From Pseudomonas sp. Ant30-3 (GTDB lineage Bacteria > Pseudomonadota > Gammaproteobacteria > Pseudomonadales > Pseudomonadaceae): DNA of 64,000 nt. Position numbers and translations under genes: made by a program. The notes under the pieces are model-generated. The model saw only the letters and a program-made list of their open reading frames with translations, was not told the origin of the DNA and did not search any database. Positions 1 through 8,310 of the stretch are shown here, piece by piece; within the stretch, counting starts at the first letter, position 1, and each line of letters begins with the position of its first letter. The stretch covers positions 1 to 64,000 of the forward strand of contig NZ_JMCL01000007.1 in NCBI RefSeq assembly GCF_000690905.1, read 5' to 3'.

Positions 1-386
1 AATTCGATTTGATCGTTGCCAACCCGCCGTACATGGCCGATCCCGCCGAGCGTGCCTATCGTCATGGCGGTGGCGAGTTTGGCGAACAACTGTCTTTGCG
101 CATCGTCGAGCAAGCCATGAATCGACTGGCTCCGGGCGGTTCTCTGGTGCTGTACACCGGGGTGGCGATGATCGACGGTCACGATCCGTTTCTCGACGCG
201 TTAATCCCGCGCCTGGAATCACCACTGTTCGCCTGGACCTACCGTGAGCTCGACCCCGATGTATTCGGCGAAGAGCTACTGACCCCCGGCTATCAACGGG
301 TGGAAAGGATTGCGGTGGTCGCCTTGATCGTCACCCGTATCGGCCCCGGAATCGGGGGCAGCGTTGAATCGGCAGGTGCGCCATGA
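1..386 (+). CDS. Class I SAM-dependent methyltransferase, C-terminal part (cut by window edge)
   Basis: The reading frame is open from base 3 and begins with FDLIVANPPYM, so the true start lies upstream of the window. NPPY is the substrate-amine binding motif of N-methyltransferases acting on DNA, rRNA or protein glutamine. Only about 127 residues are present and the SAM-binding glycine motif is missing, so the substrate cannot be told. The stop codon overlaps the start of ligD in an ATGA arrangement, which suggests co-transcription. The family call is firm; the specific role is unknown. Confidence 0.7.
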   Translation, partial: FDLIVANPPYMADPAERAYRHGGGEFGEQLSLRIVEQAMNRLAPGGSLVLYTGVAMIDGHDPFLDALIPRLESPLFAWTYRELDPDVFGEELLTPGYQRVERIAVVALIVTRIGPGIGGSVESAGAP

Positions 387-3058
387 GCAAAAATCTGGAT
401 GACTACAACCGCATGCGCGATTTCTCGGCGACCTCGGAACCGGCCGCCAAGCCTTCCAAGCGCAAAGCCGCGAAAGACCATGCGTTGCAATTTTGCATCC
501 AGAAACATGACGCCTCGCGTCTGCACTATGACTTCCGATTGGAGCTCGACGGCGCGCTTAAAAGCTGGGCAGTGCCCAAAGGCCCCTCGCTGGATCCGCA
601 CGTCAAACGCTTGGCCGTGCATGTCGAGGACCATCCGCTCGACTATGCCACCTTCGAAGGCAGCATCCCTGAAGGCCATTACGGTGCCGGGGATGTGATC
701 GTCTGGGACCGGGGCGTGTGGATTCCGCAAGAGGATCCTGCCACGGCGTATGCCAAGGGCAAGCTCAAGTTCGAGTTGCAAGGTGAGAAGCTCGGTGGTT
801 TATGGAATCTGGTGCGTACGCACATGCCTGGCAAGCAAGAGCAATGGTTTCTGATCAAACATCAGGACAGCGCCGCCAAACCTGAAAGTGACTATGACGT
901 GGTAGTCGCCGCGCCAGACAGCGTGCTCAGCGACCGCACCATCGTGCCGAAAAAATCGAAAACAGCAGCGGCCAAACCTAAAGCGGTGAAAAAACCGGCC
1001 GCCGTTGCGCCCAAGGCCAAGCCCACGCCATTGACCGGCGCACATAAAGCCAAGTTGCCGGACACGTTGAAACCTGAACTGGCGACCCTTGTGGAAAAAG
1101 CCCCGGGCGGCGAGTGGAGCTACGAGATCAAGTTTGACGGCTATCGCATCATGGCGCGCCTGGATCACGGTGAAGTCAAACTGTTCACGCGCAATGGCCA
1201 TGACTGGACCCACAAATTGCCGAAGCAGGCCGAGGCGTTGACGGCGTTAGGCCTTGAATCGGCCTGGCTTGACGGCGAAATGGTGGTGGCCAACGAGCAA
1301 GGCGTGCCGGACTTTCAGGCACTGCAAAACGCCTTCGATTCGGGACGCAGTGGCAACATCATTTACTACCTGTTCGACATGCCGTACCTCAATGGCGTGG
1401 ACCTTCGCGAAGTGCCGGTGGAGGAGCGGCGGGCGGCGCTCGCCACGGTGCTCAAGCCGAATGAGGACCCGCTGCTGCGTTTTTCCGATTCGTTTGGCGA
1501 AGAACCCGAAGCACTGCTCAACAGTGCCTGTCAGATGCAAATGGAAGGGCTGATCGGCAAGCGTCTCGGCTCGCCTTATGTGTCGCGGCGCAGCAATGAC
1601 TGGATCAAGCTCAAGTGCAAACATCGGCAGGAATTCGTCGTTGTCGGGTTTACCGATCCCAAGGGATCGCGTAACGCCTTCGGCGCGTTGCTGCTGGGCC
1701 TGCATGACCGCGATAGCGGCGAACTGCGCTATGCCGGCAAGGTCGGCACCGGTTTCAATGAGTCGACCCTCAAGCGAATCTACGAACAGCTGAAACCGTT
1801 GCAGACGAAGAAACCGGCGGTGGTCAACCCGCCGACCGGCTTCGAGGCTAAAGGGGTGCACTGGCTCAAACCAACGCTGCTGGCGGAGGTCGCCTTTGCG
1901 GAAATGACCAAAGAGGGCTCGGTGCGTCACGCCGTCTTCCATGGTTTGCGCAACGACAAGCCTGCCGAAGACATCACTGAGGAGCGTCCGAAAGCCGTGA
2001 AAGCCGATCCTGCGAAAAAGCCCGCTGCTGCGGCGAAAAAGTCTTCCGCCGAAAAGCCCGCTGCTGCGGCGAAAAAGTCCGCTGCGGCAAAGAAGACCAG
2101 CACAGACAAACCCGCTGCCGCTCCCGTGAAGAAATCCGACAAGGCCGACACCGCTCCCTCACAGCTCGGGCTCGGCGGTGGCAAAGTGCGCATTACCCAT
2201 CCAGACCGGGTGATAGACGCCAGCAGCGGCACCACCAAGTTGCAGCTGGCCGAGTACTACGCCAGCATTGCCGAGTGGATCCTGCCCGAGCTGAAAGATC
2301 GCCCGGTGGCGCTGGTGCGAGCCCCGGACGGGATTGCCGGCGAACTGTTTTTTCAAAAGAACGCCGAGCGCCTGGCGATCCCGGGGATCAGCACGCTGGA
2401 CAAAGCGCTGACTGGTCAGCCGGTCATGCTGATCAATAATCCTGAAGCCCTGATCGGCGCGGTGCAGATGAGCACCGTCGAGCTGCATACCTGGAACGCC
2501 ACCTCGGTCAACCTCGATAAACCGGACCGCTTCGTTCTCGACCTCGACCCGGACCCGGCGCTGCCGTGGAAAAGCATGGTCGAGGCGACGCAATTGACGC
2601 TCACGGTGCTGGAGGAGTTGGGGCTCAAGGCGTTTCTCAAGACCAGCGGCGGCAAGGGCATCCATTTGATGGTGCCGCTGACTCGCAAGGCCGGCTGGGA
2701 TGAGGTGAAGGATTTCAGCCACGCCATCGTCACCCATATGGCAAAGCTGCTGCCAGACCGTTTTTCCGCCGTGTCCGGGCCAAAGAACCGGGTAGGGCGG
2801 ATCTTCATCGATTACCTGCGCAACGGCTTGGGCGCGACCACCATTTGCGCCTACGCGGCCCGCACGCGCGAAGGCCTGCCGGTGTCCATGCCGATCTTTC
2901 GCGAAGAAGTGGCGGAGCTCAAGGGCGGCAATCAGTGGAACGTGCACAACGCCCATGAGCGTTTGGTCGAGGTCGGCAACGAGCCGTGGGCGGACTGGAA
3001 GAAAGCCAGGCAGACAATCACCGCTGAGATGCGCCGTCGGGTCGGGATGAAGAAATAG
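383..3058 (+). CDS. ligD: Multifunctional ATP-dependent DNA ligase D (non-homologous end joining)
   Basis: An 891-residue LigD with the Pseudomonas domain order phosphoesterase, ligase, polymerase. The N-terminal 3'-phosphoesterase carries HDASRLHYDFRLE (about residues 42-54). The adenylation lysine is in KFDG at residue 250. The primase-polymerase domain starts near residue 600 and has the metal-binding LDLDPD motif near residue 718. A Lys/Ala-rich low-complexity linker with repeated AEKPAAAAKKS-like units (about residues 533-592) joins ligase and polymerase. The family repairs double-strand breaks together with Ku, but no ku gene is in the window. The start overlaps the preceding stop codon. 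Confidence 0.96.
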   Translation: MSKNLDDYNRMRDFSATSEPAAKPSKRKAAKDHALQFCIQKHDASRLHYDFRLELDGALKSWAVPKGPSLDPHVKRLAVHVEDHPLDYATFEGSIPEGHYGAGDVIVWDRGVWIPQEDPATAYAKGKLKFELQGEKLGGLWNLVRTHMPGKQEQWFLIKHQDSAAKPESDYDVVVAAPDSVLSDRTIVPKKSKTAAAKPKAVKKPAAVAPKAKPTPLTGAHKAKLPDTLKPELATLVEKAPGGEWSYEIKFDGYRIMARLDHGEVKLFTRNGHDWTHKLPKQAEALTALGLESAWLDGEMVVANEQGVPDFQALQNAFDSGRSGNIIYYLFDMPYLNGVDLREVPVEERRAALATVLKPNEDPLLRFSDSFGEEPEALLNSACQMQMEGLIGKRLGSPYVSRRSNDWIKLKCKHRQEFVVVGFTDPKGSRNAFGALLLGLHDRDSGELRYAGKVGTGFNESTLKRIYEQLKPLQTKKPAVVNPPTGFEAKGVHWLKPTLLAEVAFAEMTKEGSVRHAVFHGLRNDKPAEDITEERPKAVKADPAKKPAAAAKKSSAEKPAAAAKKSAAAKKTSTDKPAAAPVKKSDKADTAPSQLGLGGGKVRITHPDRVIDASSGTTKLQLAEYYASIAEWILPELKDRPVALVRAPDGIAGELFFQKNAERLAIPGISTLDKALTGQPVMLINNPEALIGAVQMSTVELHTWNATSVNLDKPDRFVLDLDPDPALPWKSMVEATQLTLTVLEELGLKAFLKTSGGKGIHLMVPLTRKAGWDEVKDFSHAIVTHMAKLLPDRFSAVSGPKNRVGRIFIDYLRNGLGATTICAYAARTREGLPVSMPIFREEVAELKGGNQWNVHNAHERLVEVGNEPWADWKKARQTITAEMRRRVGMKK

Positions 3059-3071
3059 TGGGAATGGCCGC

Positions 3072-3473
3072 TCAGGCGTCGCGCAGCAAGTCGTTGGCGT
3101 TAAGCAATTCGTAGGCGATTTCCGGGCGCTTTTCGAGGCCGCGGCGGATGGCTGCCGGAATCGCCTGGCGGGTCTTGCGACACAGCCCCGGCATTTCGTC
3201 GATGGAAATGGCGATGCCGCGCATGGTACGCACTTCATTGAAACCGGGCGCGATCGCGACCCGGATCCCCAGCTGTTCAAACATGCGCTGTTGCAGCCGT
3301 TCGAGGTCGCTAAGGCTCTGCAGATTCTCCAGGCGATCGAGCAGACGCTTTTCTTCATTGCGCGTCAGCAACAGAATTCGAATGTCTGCATCCGGCTTTT
3401 CCAGCAGCGGTTCGCGCTCGCAGTTGCAAGCGCCGGGCGGGCAGGGTTGGCGGATCGAAAGCGGGGTTGTCAT
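3072..3473 (-). CDS. Conserved Pseudomonas protein of unknown function with a cysteine-rich N-terminus
   Basis: A soluble protein of about 133 residues, convergent with ligD. The start is set at the ATG giving MTTPLSIRQPCPPGAC; an upstream alternative adds four residues. The N-terminus holds a Cys-X4-Cys-X-Cys cluster (CPPGACNC) and the C-terminal half is rich in charged helices (RKTRQAIPAAIRRGLEKR). I recognise it as a protein widespread in Pseudomonas but know no function. The cysteine cluster could bind metal, which is inference only. No signal peptide or membrane segment is seen. Confidence 0.6.
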   Translation of the reverse strand: MTTPLSIRQPCPPGACNCEREPLLEKPDADIRILLLTRNEEKRLLDRLENLQSLSDLERLQQRMFEQLGIRVAIAPGFNEVRTMRGIAISIDEMPGLCRKTRQAIPAAIRRGLEKRPEIAYELLNANDLLRDA

Positions 3474-3567
3474 GAGCCCAATCATAGAGTGCTGCCCCTA
3501 GGTTTGCCCATCCCCGCTGAAGCCCATTCATCTCTCCCGAAAATGCCCAAAGCTGTAATGCCGACTC

Positions 3568-3634
3568 TGTAGCAGCTGGCGCAGCCTGCGTCCGACTCCG
3601 GCACGTCCGAACGCAGCCTTCGGCAGCTGCTACA
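3568..3634. repeat. REP doublet (TGTAGCAGCTG family)
   Basis: Two inverted copies of the TGTAGCAGCTG...GCAGCC element face each other across about 20 bases; the right copy reads CGCAGCCTTCGGCAGCTGCT. Together they can fold into a long hairpin, the layout described for REPINs in P. fluorescens. It lies in the spacer before the deacetylase gene. Confidence 0.8.
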
Positions 3635-3752
3635 GAGGCTCAGTTCAGTGGACCAACGTTGTACCCGCACAAGTCCGGAACAAAACCTGTGTACCCTGTT
3701 CCTACCCGTGCTCGCACCTTTGGCGGGCACGACGTCAGAGTGCACGGTACAC

Positions 3753-4652
3753 ATGAAGCAGTTGTTCAAGGTTATTTCGATGTTCGCCCTGGCAATCAGC
3801 CTGTTCGGATGCATCGCTGCGCCCATCGACCTGACACCAGAAACCGAGCAGTGTCTGCGCGAGCAACCGCCGATCCGCTTTCTGCTGACCTTCGACGATG
3901 GCCCCAGTGCGTCCAGTTGGTGGAATCCGACCGCAACCGTGCTCGATAGCCTGGCGCTTAATCCGCTGCAGCCCGATATCAAAGGGGTGTTTTTCGTCCA
4001 GACTCGCGCTTCCCGCGCGGGCGGCAGTGAGCAGGGGCGCGAGCTAATGGGCCGCGAGCACGCTGAGGGCCATATCCTGGGTTTGCACACCGCCACATCC
4101 GGCCACAGCAACCATCGACTGCTGAGTCCGGCAGAACTGGAAGAAACGCTCGGGTATGGCCGCGCGGACATCGCGTCAATCACCGGATCGCCGCCGAGCC
4201 TGATTCGCCCACCTTTCTGGAACTACGACAAACGCACCTTCGCAGCCTATCAACGCCATGGCCTGCATGTGCTGCTGACCGACCTGAGCGCCCATGACGG
4301 CAAAATCTGGGGTTTCAACGCCAGCCCCCGGCGACGTGCCAACATGCTGCGCCAGTTATCCGAAGTGCGCGAGCGGGTAGCGCGGGGTGAGTTGCCTGTG
4401 GTGGACGGGGTGATCCCGGTGGTCGTGACCTTCCACGACCTCAACCGTTACACCGCCCGCCACCTGCGCGAATACCTGCAGATACTGATCGACAGTGCCC
4501 GGGCCACTGGCGTGAATCTTGCCCCTAAAGCGTTTTACGATGATCACGCCGAACTGCAGCGAGCCGCCATGGCGCGCACGGTTCGCGACAGTTCAGAACC
4601 GGCGGCATTGCCGGGGATGTGGAACTGGATTTGGGGCAGTGATAGCCGTTGA
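3753..4652 (+). CDS. Polysaccharide deacetylase (NodB homology) lipoprotein
   Basis: A 299-residue predicted carbohydrate esterase family 4 enzyme that removes acetyl groups from a polysaccharide in the envelope. I place the start at the ATG giving MKQLFKVISMFALAISLFGC because it yields a signal peptide with a lipobox (LFGC); a longer frame extends 35 residues upstream. The NodB motif 1 LTFDDGP is present, followed by an HTATSGHSNH metal-binding stretch and the RPPFWNYD motif. It is probably anchored in a membrane by the lipid-modified cysteine. Flanked by REP elements, it appears to be a single-gene unit. The substrate is unknown. Confidence 0.85.
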   Translation: MKQLFKVISMFALAISLFGCIAAPIDLTPETEQCLREQPPIRFLLTFDDGPSASSWWNPTATVLDSLALNPLQPDIKGVFFVQTRASRAGGSEQGRELMGREHAEGHILGLHTATSGHSNHRLLSPAELEETLGYGRADIASITGSPPSLIRPPFWNYDKRTFAAYQRHGLHVLLTDLSAHDGKIWGFNASPRRRANMLRQLSEVRERVARGELPVVDGVIPVVVTFHDLNRYTARHLREYLQILIDSARATGVNLAPKAFYDDHAELQRAAMARTVRDSSEPAALPGMWNWIWGSDSR

Positions 4653-4683
4653 GTGATTCCTGAAACAGAGAGATCGTTTGATA

Positions 4684-4712
4684 GCTGACGCAGCCTTCGG
4701 CAGCTGCTACAA
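4684..4712. repeat. Single REP element (TGTAGCAGCTG family)
   Basis: One copy of GACGCAGCCTTCGGCAGCTG followed by CTACAA lies between the convergent deacetylase and catR genes. No facing partner copy is seen nearby. Confidence 0.7.
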
Positions 4713-4733
4713 GGGTTGGGAGGGCCGAAAAGT

Positions 4734-5618
4734 TCACTGGCGGGGCAACAACTCCTCAATCATCCGCAAACAATGTTTCAACCCCGGCGAACCGTCGCCC
4801 ACGCGCTGGCTTAGGATGATCGGCGAGGTGGCATTGTCTTCCAGCAAAGGCGTGAAGCCGATGTCGTCGCGATGCAGCAGTTGCACCGAGGCCGGCACCA
4901 GTGTTACGCCGATCCCGGCTCCCACCAGACCAATGGCCGTTTGCAGCTCGTTGGTCCATTGCGCTACGTTGATGCTCACACCACAGGATTCGAATAAGGC
5001 GATCACATGGTCGGCATAACTCGGGCGCGGATTGCCGGGGTAGAGCACGAAAGGTTCTTTGGCCAGTTCCCGCAGGCTGATCGGGCCGGCGAGTAACGGG
5101 TGACCGGCGGGCAGGGCGGCAACCAGGCGGTCTTCGGTCAACACCGTCTGAATGATCGCCGGATCGTCGATGCGGATTCGACCGAAGCCGATATCGATGC
5201 GCCCGGCCTTCAGCGCTTGTACCTGCTGCAGCGTGGTCATTTCCGACAGCCCCAGCTCAAGCTCCAGAGGCTCACCGCTGCGCAGCCGGCGTATCAGTTC
5301 CGGCAGCACACCATATAAAGTCGATGGCGCAAAACCGATGCCCAACCAGGTTTTTTCGCCAAGACCAATGCGCCGGGTGTTGTCACACACCTTGCCCAGC
5401 TGCTCGAGCAGCGCGATGGAATGTTCATGAAAAAACCGCCCTGCATCGGTCAGCTTCAGCGGCCGTCCGCGCTCCAGCAGCAGCACACCCAGTTCATCCT
5501 CGAGTTGCTGAATCTGCCGGCTCAACGGCGGCTGAGCGATGTGCAGCAGCTCGGCGGCGCGGGTGAAGTTGAGGGTTTGAGCCAGCACCTGGAAGTAACG
5601 CAGGTGACGCAGTTCCAT
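4734..5618 (-). CDS. catR: LysR-type activator of catechol catabolism, CatR
   Basis: A 294-residue LysR regulator. The start giving MELRHLRYFQVLAQ is chosen because it matches the usual LysR N-terminus; the frame extends eight codons further up. The winged helix-turn-helix lies in residues 1-60 (LNFTRAAELLHIAQPPLSRQ) and the inducer-binding domain follows. Divergence from catBCA with a 123-bp spacer identifies it as CatR, which in P. putida activates catBC in response to cis,cis-muconate and represses itself. A perfect palindrome in the spacer fits its site. The assignment rests on context plus family. Confidence 0.9.
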   Translation of the reverse strand: MELRHLRYFQVLAQTLNFTRAAELLHIAQPPLSRQIQQLEDELGVLLLERGRPLKLTDAGRFFHEHSIALLEQLGKVCDNTRRIGLGEKTWLGIGFAPSTLYGVLPELIRRLRSGEPLELELGLSEMTTLQQVQALKAGRIDIGFGRIRIDDPAIIQTVLTEDRLVAALPAGHPLLAGPISLRELAKEPFVLYPGNPRPSYADHVIALFESCGVSINVAQWTNELQTAIGLVGAGIGVTLVPASVQLLHRDDIGFTPLLEDNATSPIILSQRVGDGSPGLKHCLRMIEELLPRQ

Positions 5619-5640
5619 GGGACCTCCGAGATGAGTTTGC

Positions 5641-5679
5641 ATACCTTAAAGGTATCAAGCCAGACCAATTCTATATTGG
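5641..5679. promoter_or_regulatory. Probable CatR binding region in the catR-catB spacer
   Basis: ATACCTTAAAGGTAT (5641-5655) is a perfect 7+1+7 palindrome and fits the LysR T-N11-A rule. A second inverted repeat, CCAAT-N5-ATTGG, lies at 5665-5679, 24 bp away centre to centre toward catB. This two-site arrangement matches LysR recognition and activation sites. Binding by CatR is inferred from position. Confidence 0.65.
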
Positions 5680-5741
5680 CCGCCCGGAAAAAGCCGTACG
5701 AGAATCGGTTCAAGAACTTTAAGAACCTGACGGGTATCGCC

Positions 5742-6890
5742 ATGCGTGCAACAGCCATTGAATCGATCGAGACGATCATTGTCGATCTGCCGACTATCCG
5801 CCCACACAAGCTGGCGATGCACACCATGCAGAACCAGACGCTGGTGATCATTCGTGTGCGCTGCGCCGACGGCTTCGAAGGTCTCGGTGAATCGACCACT
5901 ATCGGTGGCCTGGCCTATGGCAATGAAAGCCCGGAAAGCATCAAGACCAACATTGATCGACATTTTGCGCCGCTGCTGCTGGGCCAGGACGCGAGCAACA
6001 TCAACGCTGCGATGTTGCGCCTGGAGCGCAGCATCCGTGGCAATACGTTTGCCAAATCCGGCATCGAAACCGCGTTGCTCGATGCGCAAGGCAAACGCCT
6101 TGGCCTGCCTGTCAGCGAACTTCTGGGCGGCCGCGTTCGCGATGCGCTGCCGGTGGCCTGGACCCTTGCTAGCGGCGACACGGCCAAGGACATCGCCGAA
6201 GCGGAGCAGATGCTCGACCTGCGCCGACATCGCATCTTCAAACTGAAAATCGGCGCCGGCGAGGTCAATCACGACCTGGCTCACGTCATCGCTATCAAAA
6301 AAGCCCTGGGCGATCGCGCCAGTGTTCGGGTCGACGTCAATCAAGCCTGGGACGAGGCGGTTGCCTTGCGCGCGTGCCGGATCCTCGGCAGCAACGGCAT
6401 CGACCTGATCGAACAGCCGATCTCACGCAACAACCGCGCCGGCATGGCGCGTCTGAACCTGATGAGCCCGGCGCCCATCATGGCCGACGAATCCATCGAG
6501 TGTGTGGAGGACGCGTTCAACCTGGCGCGCGAGGGCGCAGCGTCGGTATTCGCTTTGAAGATCGCCAAGAACGGCGGCCCACGCGCCGTGCTGCGTACCG
6601 CCGCGATTGCCGAAGCTGCCGGCATTGGCCTGTATGGCGGCACCATGCTTGAAGGCGGCCTCGGCACCATGGCTTCTGCGCACGCCTTCATCACCCTGAA
6701 CAAACTGGCTTGGGACACCGAGCTGTTCGGACCGTTGCTGCTGACTGAGGATGTTCTCGGCGAACCGCTGATCTACCGCGATTTCGAGCTGCACGTGCCG
6801 CAAACACCGGGCCTGGGCCTGAATCTGGATGAAGAGCGCCTGGCGTTTTTCCGTCGCGACAAGTCATCTACTGTCGTCCATCAAGTCTAA
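5742..6890 (+). CDS. catB: Muconate cycloisomerase
   Basis: A 382-residue enolase-superfamily enzyme that converts cis,cis-muconate to muconolactone in the catechol branch of the beta-ketoadipate pathway. The KLK motif at residues 167-169 supplies one catalytic base, metal ligands appear in RVDVNQ, LIEQP and MADES, and the opposite-face lysine is in ALKIAKNGG. The ATG at 5742 gives the family-typical MRATAIESIETIIVDLPTIR; the frame stays open far upstream through the promoter region. First gene of catBCA, with catC 10 bp downstream behind an AGGAG ribosome site. Confidence 0.96.
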   Translation: MRATAIESIETIIVDLPTIRPHKLAMHTMQNQTLVIIRVRCADGFEGLGESTTIGGLAYGNESPESIKTNIDRHFAPLLLGQDASNINAAMLRLERSIRGNTFAKSGIETALLDAQGKRLGLPVSELLGGRVRDALPVAWTLASGDTAKDIAEAEQMLDLRRHRIFKLKIGAGEVNHDLAHVIAIKKALGDRASVRVDVNQAWDEAVALRACRILGSNGIDLIEQPISRNNRAGMARLNLMSPAPIMADESIECVEDAFNLAREGAASVFALKIAKNGGPRAVLRTAAIAEAAGIGLYGGTMLEGGLGTMASAHAFITLNKLAWDTELFGPLLLTEDVLGEPLIYRDFELHVPQTPGLGLNLDEERLAFFRRDKSSTVVHQV

Positions 6891-6900
6891 GGAGAGCATC

Positions 6901-7191
6901 ATGCTGTTCCACGTAAAAATGACCGTGAATCTACCGGTCGACATGAATCCCGAAGCGGCCGCCAGTCTGAAGGCTGAAGAAAAAGCCCTGGCCCAGCGCC
7001 TGCAGGATCAGGGCAAGTGGCGCCATCTGTGGCGCATCGCCGGGCTTTACGCCAATTACAGCGTGTTCGATGTCGACAGCGTTCAGGAACTGCACGACCT
7101 GCTGATGCAATTGCCGCTTTACCCGTACATGGCGATCGAAGTCACCGCAATGTGCCGGCATCCTTCATCCATTCGCGAGGATGACCGCTGA
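6901..7191 (+). CDS. catC: Muconolactone delta-isomerase
   Basis: A 96-residue small cytoplasmic enzyme that isomerises muconolactone to the beta-ketoadipate enol-lactone. The sequence MLFHVKMTVNLPVDM, the central KWRHLWRIAGLYANYSVFDV and the ending PLYPYMAIEVTAMCRHPSS are hallmarks of CatC, and the length equals that of the family. A strong AGGAG lies just upstream. It sits between catB and catA, so the three are almost certainly one transcript. Confidence 0.97.
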   Translation: MLFHVKMTVNLPVDMNPEAAASLKAEEKALAQRLQDQGKWRHLWRIAGLYANYSVFDVDSVQELHDLLMQLPLYPYMAIEVTAMCRHPSSIREDDR

Positions 7192-7242
7192 ACCGAGCCT
7201 GTGCAGTTCGCTACGCCAATAATTACAAGATGAGGAACCACC

Positions 7243-8172
7243 ATGAACGTCAAGATTTCCCACACTGCCAGCGCCCAGAAGTTTCTCGAAGAGGCCAGCG
7301 GGCTGAGCAACGATGCCGGTAACCCGCGCACCAAGGCACTGATTTATCGCATCCTGCGCGACTCGGTGAATATCATCGAAGACCTCGCCGTGACCCCGGA
7401 AGAATTCTGGAAAGCCGTGAACTACCTGAACGTGCTGGGTGCGCGGCAGGAGGCCGGACTGGTCGTCGCCGGGCTCGGCCTGGAGCACTACCTCGACCTG
7501 TTGATGGATGCCGAAGACGAACAAAACGGCACGGCCGGCGGCACACCACGGACCATCGAAGGGCCGTTGTATGTGGCGGGTGCGCCGTTGTCGGATTTCG
7601 AAGCGCGCCTGGATGACGGCGTCGATCCTGGCGTGGTGCTGTTCATGCAGGGCGAGGTGAAAAACACGGCCGGTGAGCCGCTCGCCGGGGCGGTCGTCGA
7701 TGTCTGGCACGCAAACACCGGCGGCACCTATTCGTATTTCGATACCACGCAGTCGGAGTTCAACCTGCGTCGCCGCATCGTCACCGATGCCGAAGGACGT
7801 TACCGTTTTCGCAGCATCGTGCCGTCGGGCTACGGTTGCCCGCCGGACGGTCCGACCCAGCAGTTGCTCGACCAACTGGGCCGACATGGTCAGCGTCCCG
7901 CGCACATCCATTTCTTCATCTCCGCGTCGGATCATCGTCACTTGACCACCCAGATCAACCTGGATGGCGACCAGTACCTGCACGACGATTTCGCCTACGC
8001 CACACGTGATGAGCTGATTGCGAAAATCACCTTCAGCGACGATCAGCAGCGTGCAGCGGCGTACGGTGTGAGCGGGCGCTTTGCCGAAATCGATTTCGAC
8101 TTCACCCTGCAGAGCTCCGCGCAACCCGAAGAGCAACAGCGCATCGAGCGGGTTCGCGCGCTCGAGGACTGA
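7243..8172 (+). CDS. catA: Catechol 1,2-dioxygenase (intradiol)
   Basis: A 309-residue non-haem Fe(III) enzyme that opens catechol to cis,cis-muconate. The four iron ligands can be placed: Tyr163 (GGTYSYFD), Tyr197 (PSGYGCPPDG), His221 and His223 (RPAHIHFF). The N-terminal helical dimer domain and the EGPLYVAGAP motif are present. The gene is last in catBCA and is followed by a REP doublet rather than a clear terminator. catIJ and pcaD, needed to finish the pathway, are not in the window. Confidence 0.97.
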   Translation: MNVKISHTASAQKFLEEASGLSNDAGNPRTKALIYRILRDSVNIIEDLAVTPEEFWKAVNYLNVLGARQEAGLVVAGLGLEHYLDLLMDAEDEQNGTAGGTPRTIEGPLYVAGAPLSDFEARLDDGVDPGVVLFMQGEVKNTAGEPLAGAVVDVWHANTGGTYSYFDTTQSEFNLRRRIVTDAEGRYRFRSIVPSGYGCPPDGPTQQLLDQLGRHGQRPAHIHFFISASDHRHLTTQINLDGDQYLHDDFAYATRDELIAKITFSDDQQRAAAYGVSGRFAEIDFDFTLQSSAQPEEQQRIERVRALED

Positions 8173-8178
8173 CAGCGC

Positions 8179-8266
8179 ACTGTGGGAGCGAGCCTGCTCT
8201 CGAAGAGGCGTTCAGCAACAACATCCATGTTGACTGAAACTGCGCGAGCAGGCTCGCTCCCACAGT
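8179..8266. repeat. REP doublet (GTGGGAGC family)
   Basis: TGTGGGAGCGAGCCTGCTCT and its inverted partner GCGAGCAGGCTCGCTCCCAC are separated by about 45 bases, between catA and benR. This is the second REP sequence family in the window. Confidence 0.85.
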
Positions 8267-8310
8267 GTTTGCCAATGAAACCCCATAACAACAATGAGAG
8301 TGACCCGACG

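Noticed and set aside
2159..3358. 399-codon minus-strand frame
   Set aside because: Opposite the LigD polymerase domain and overlapping the better supported small gene at 3072-3473.
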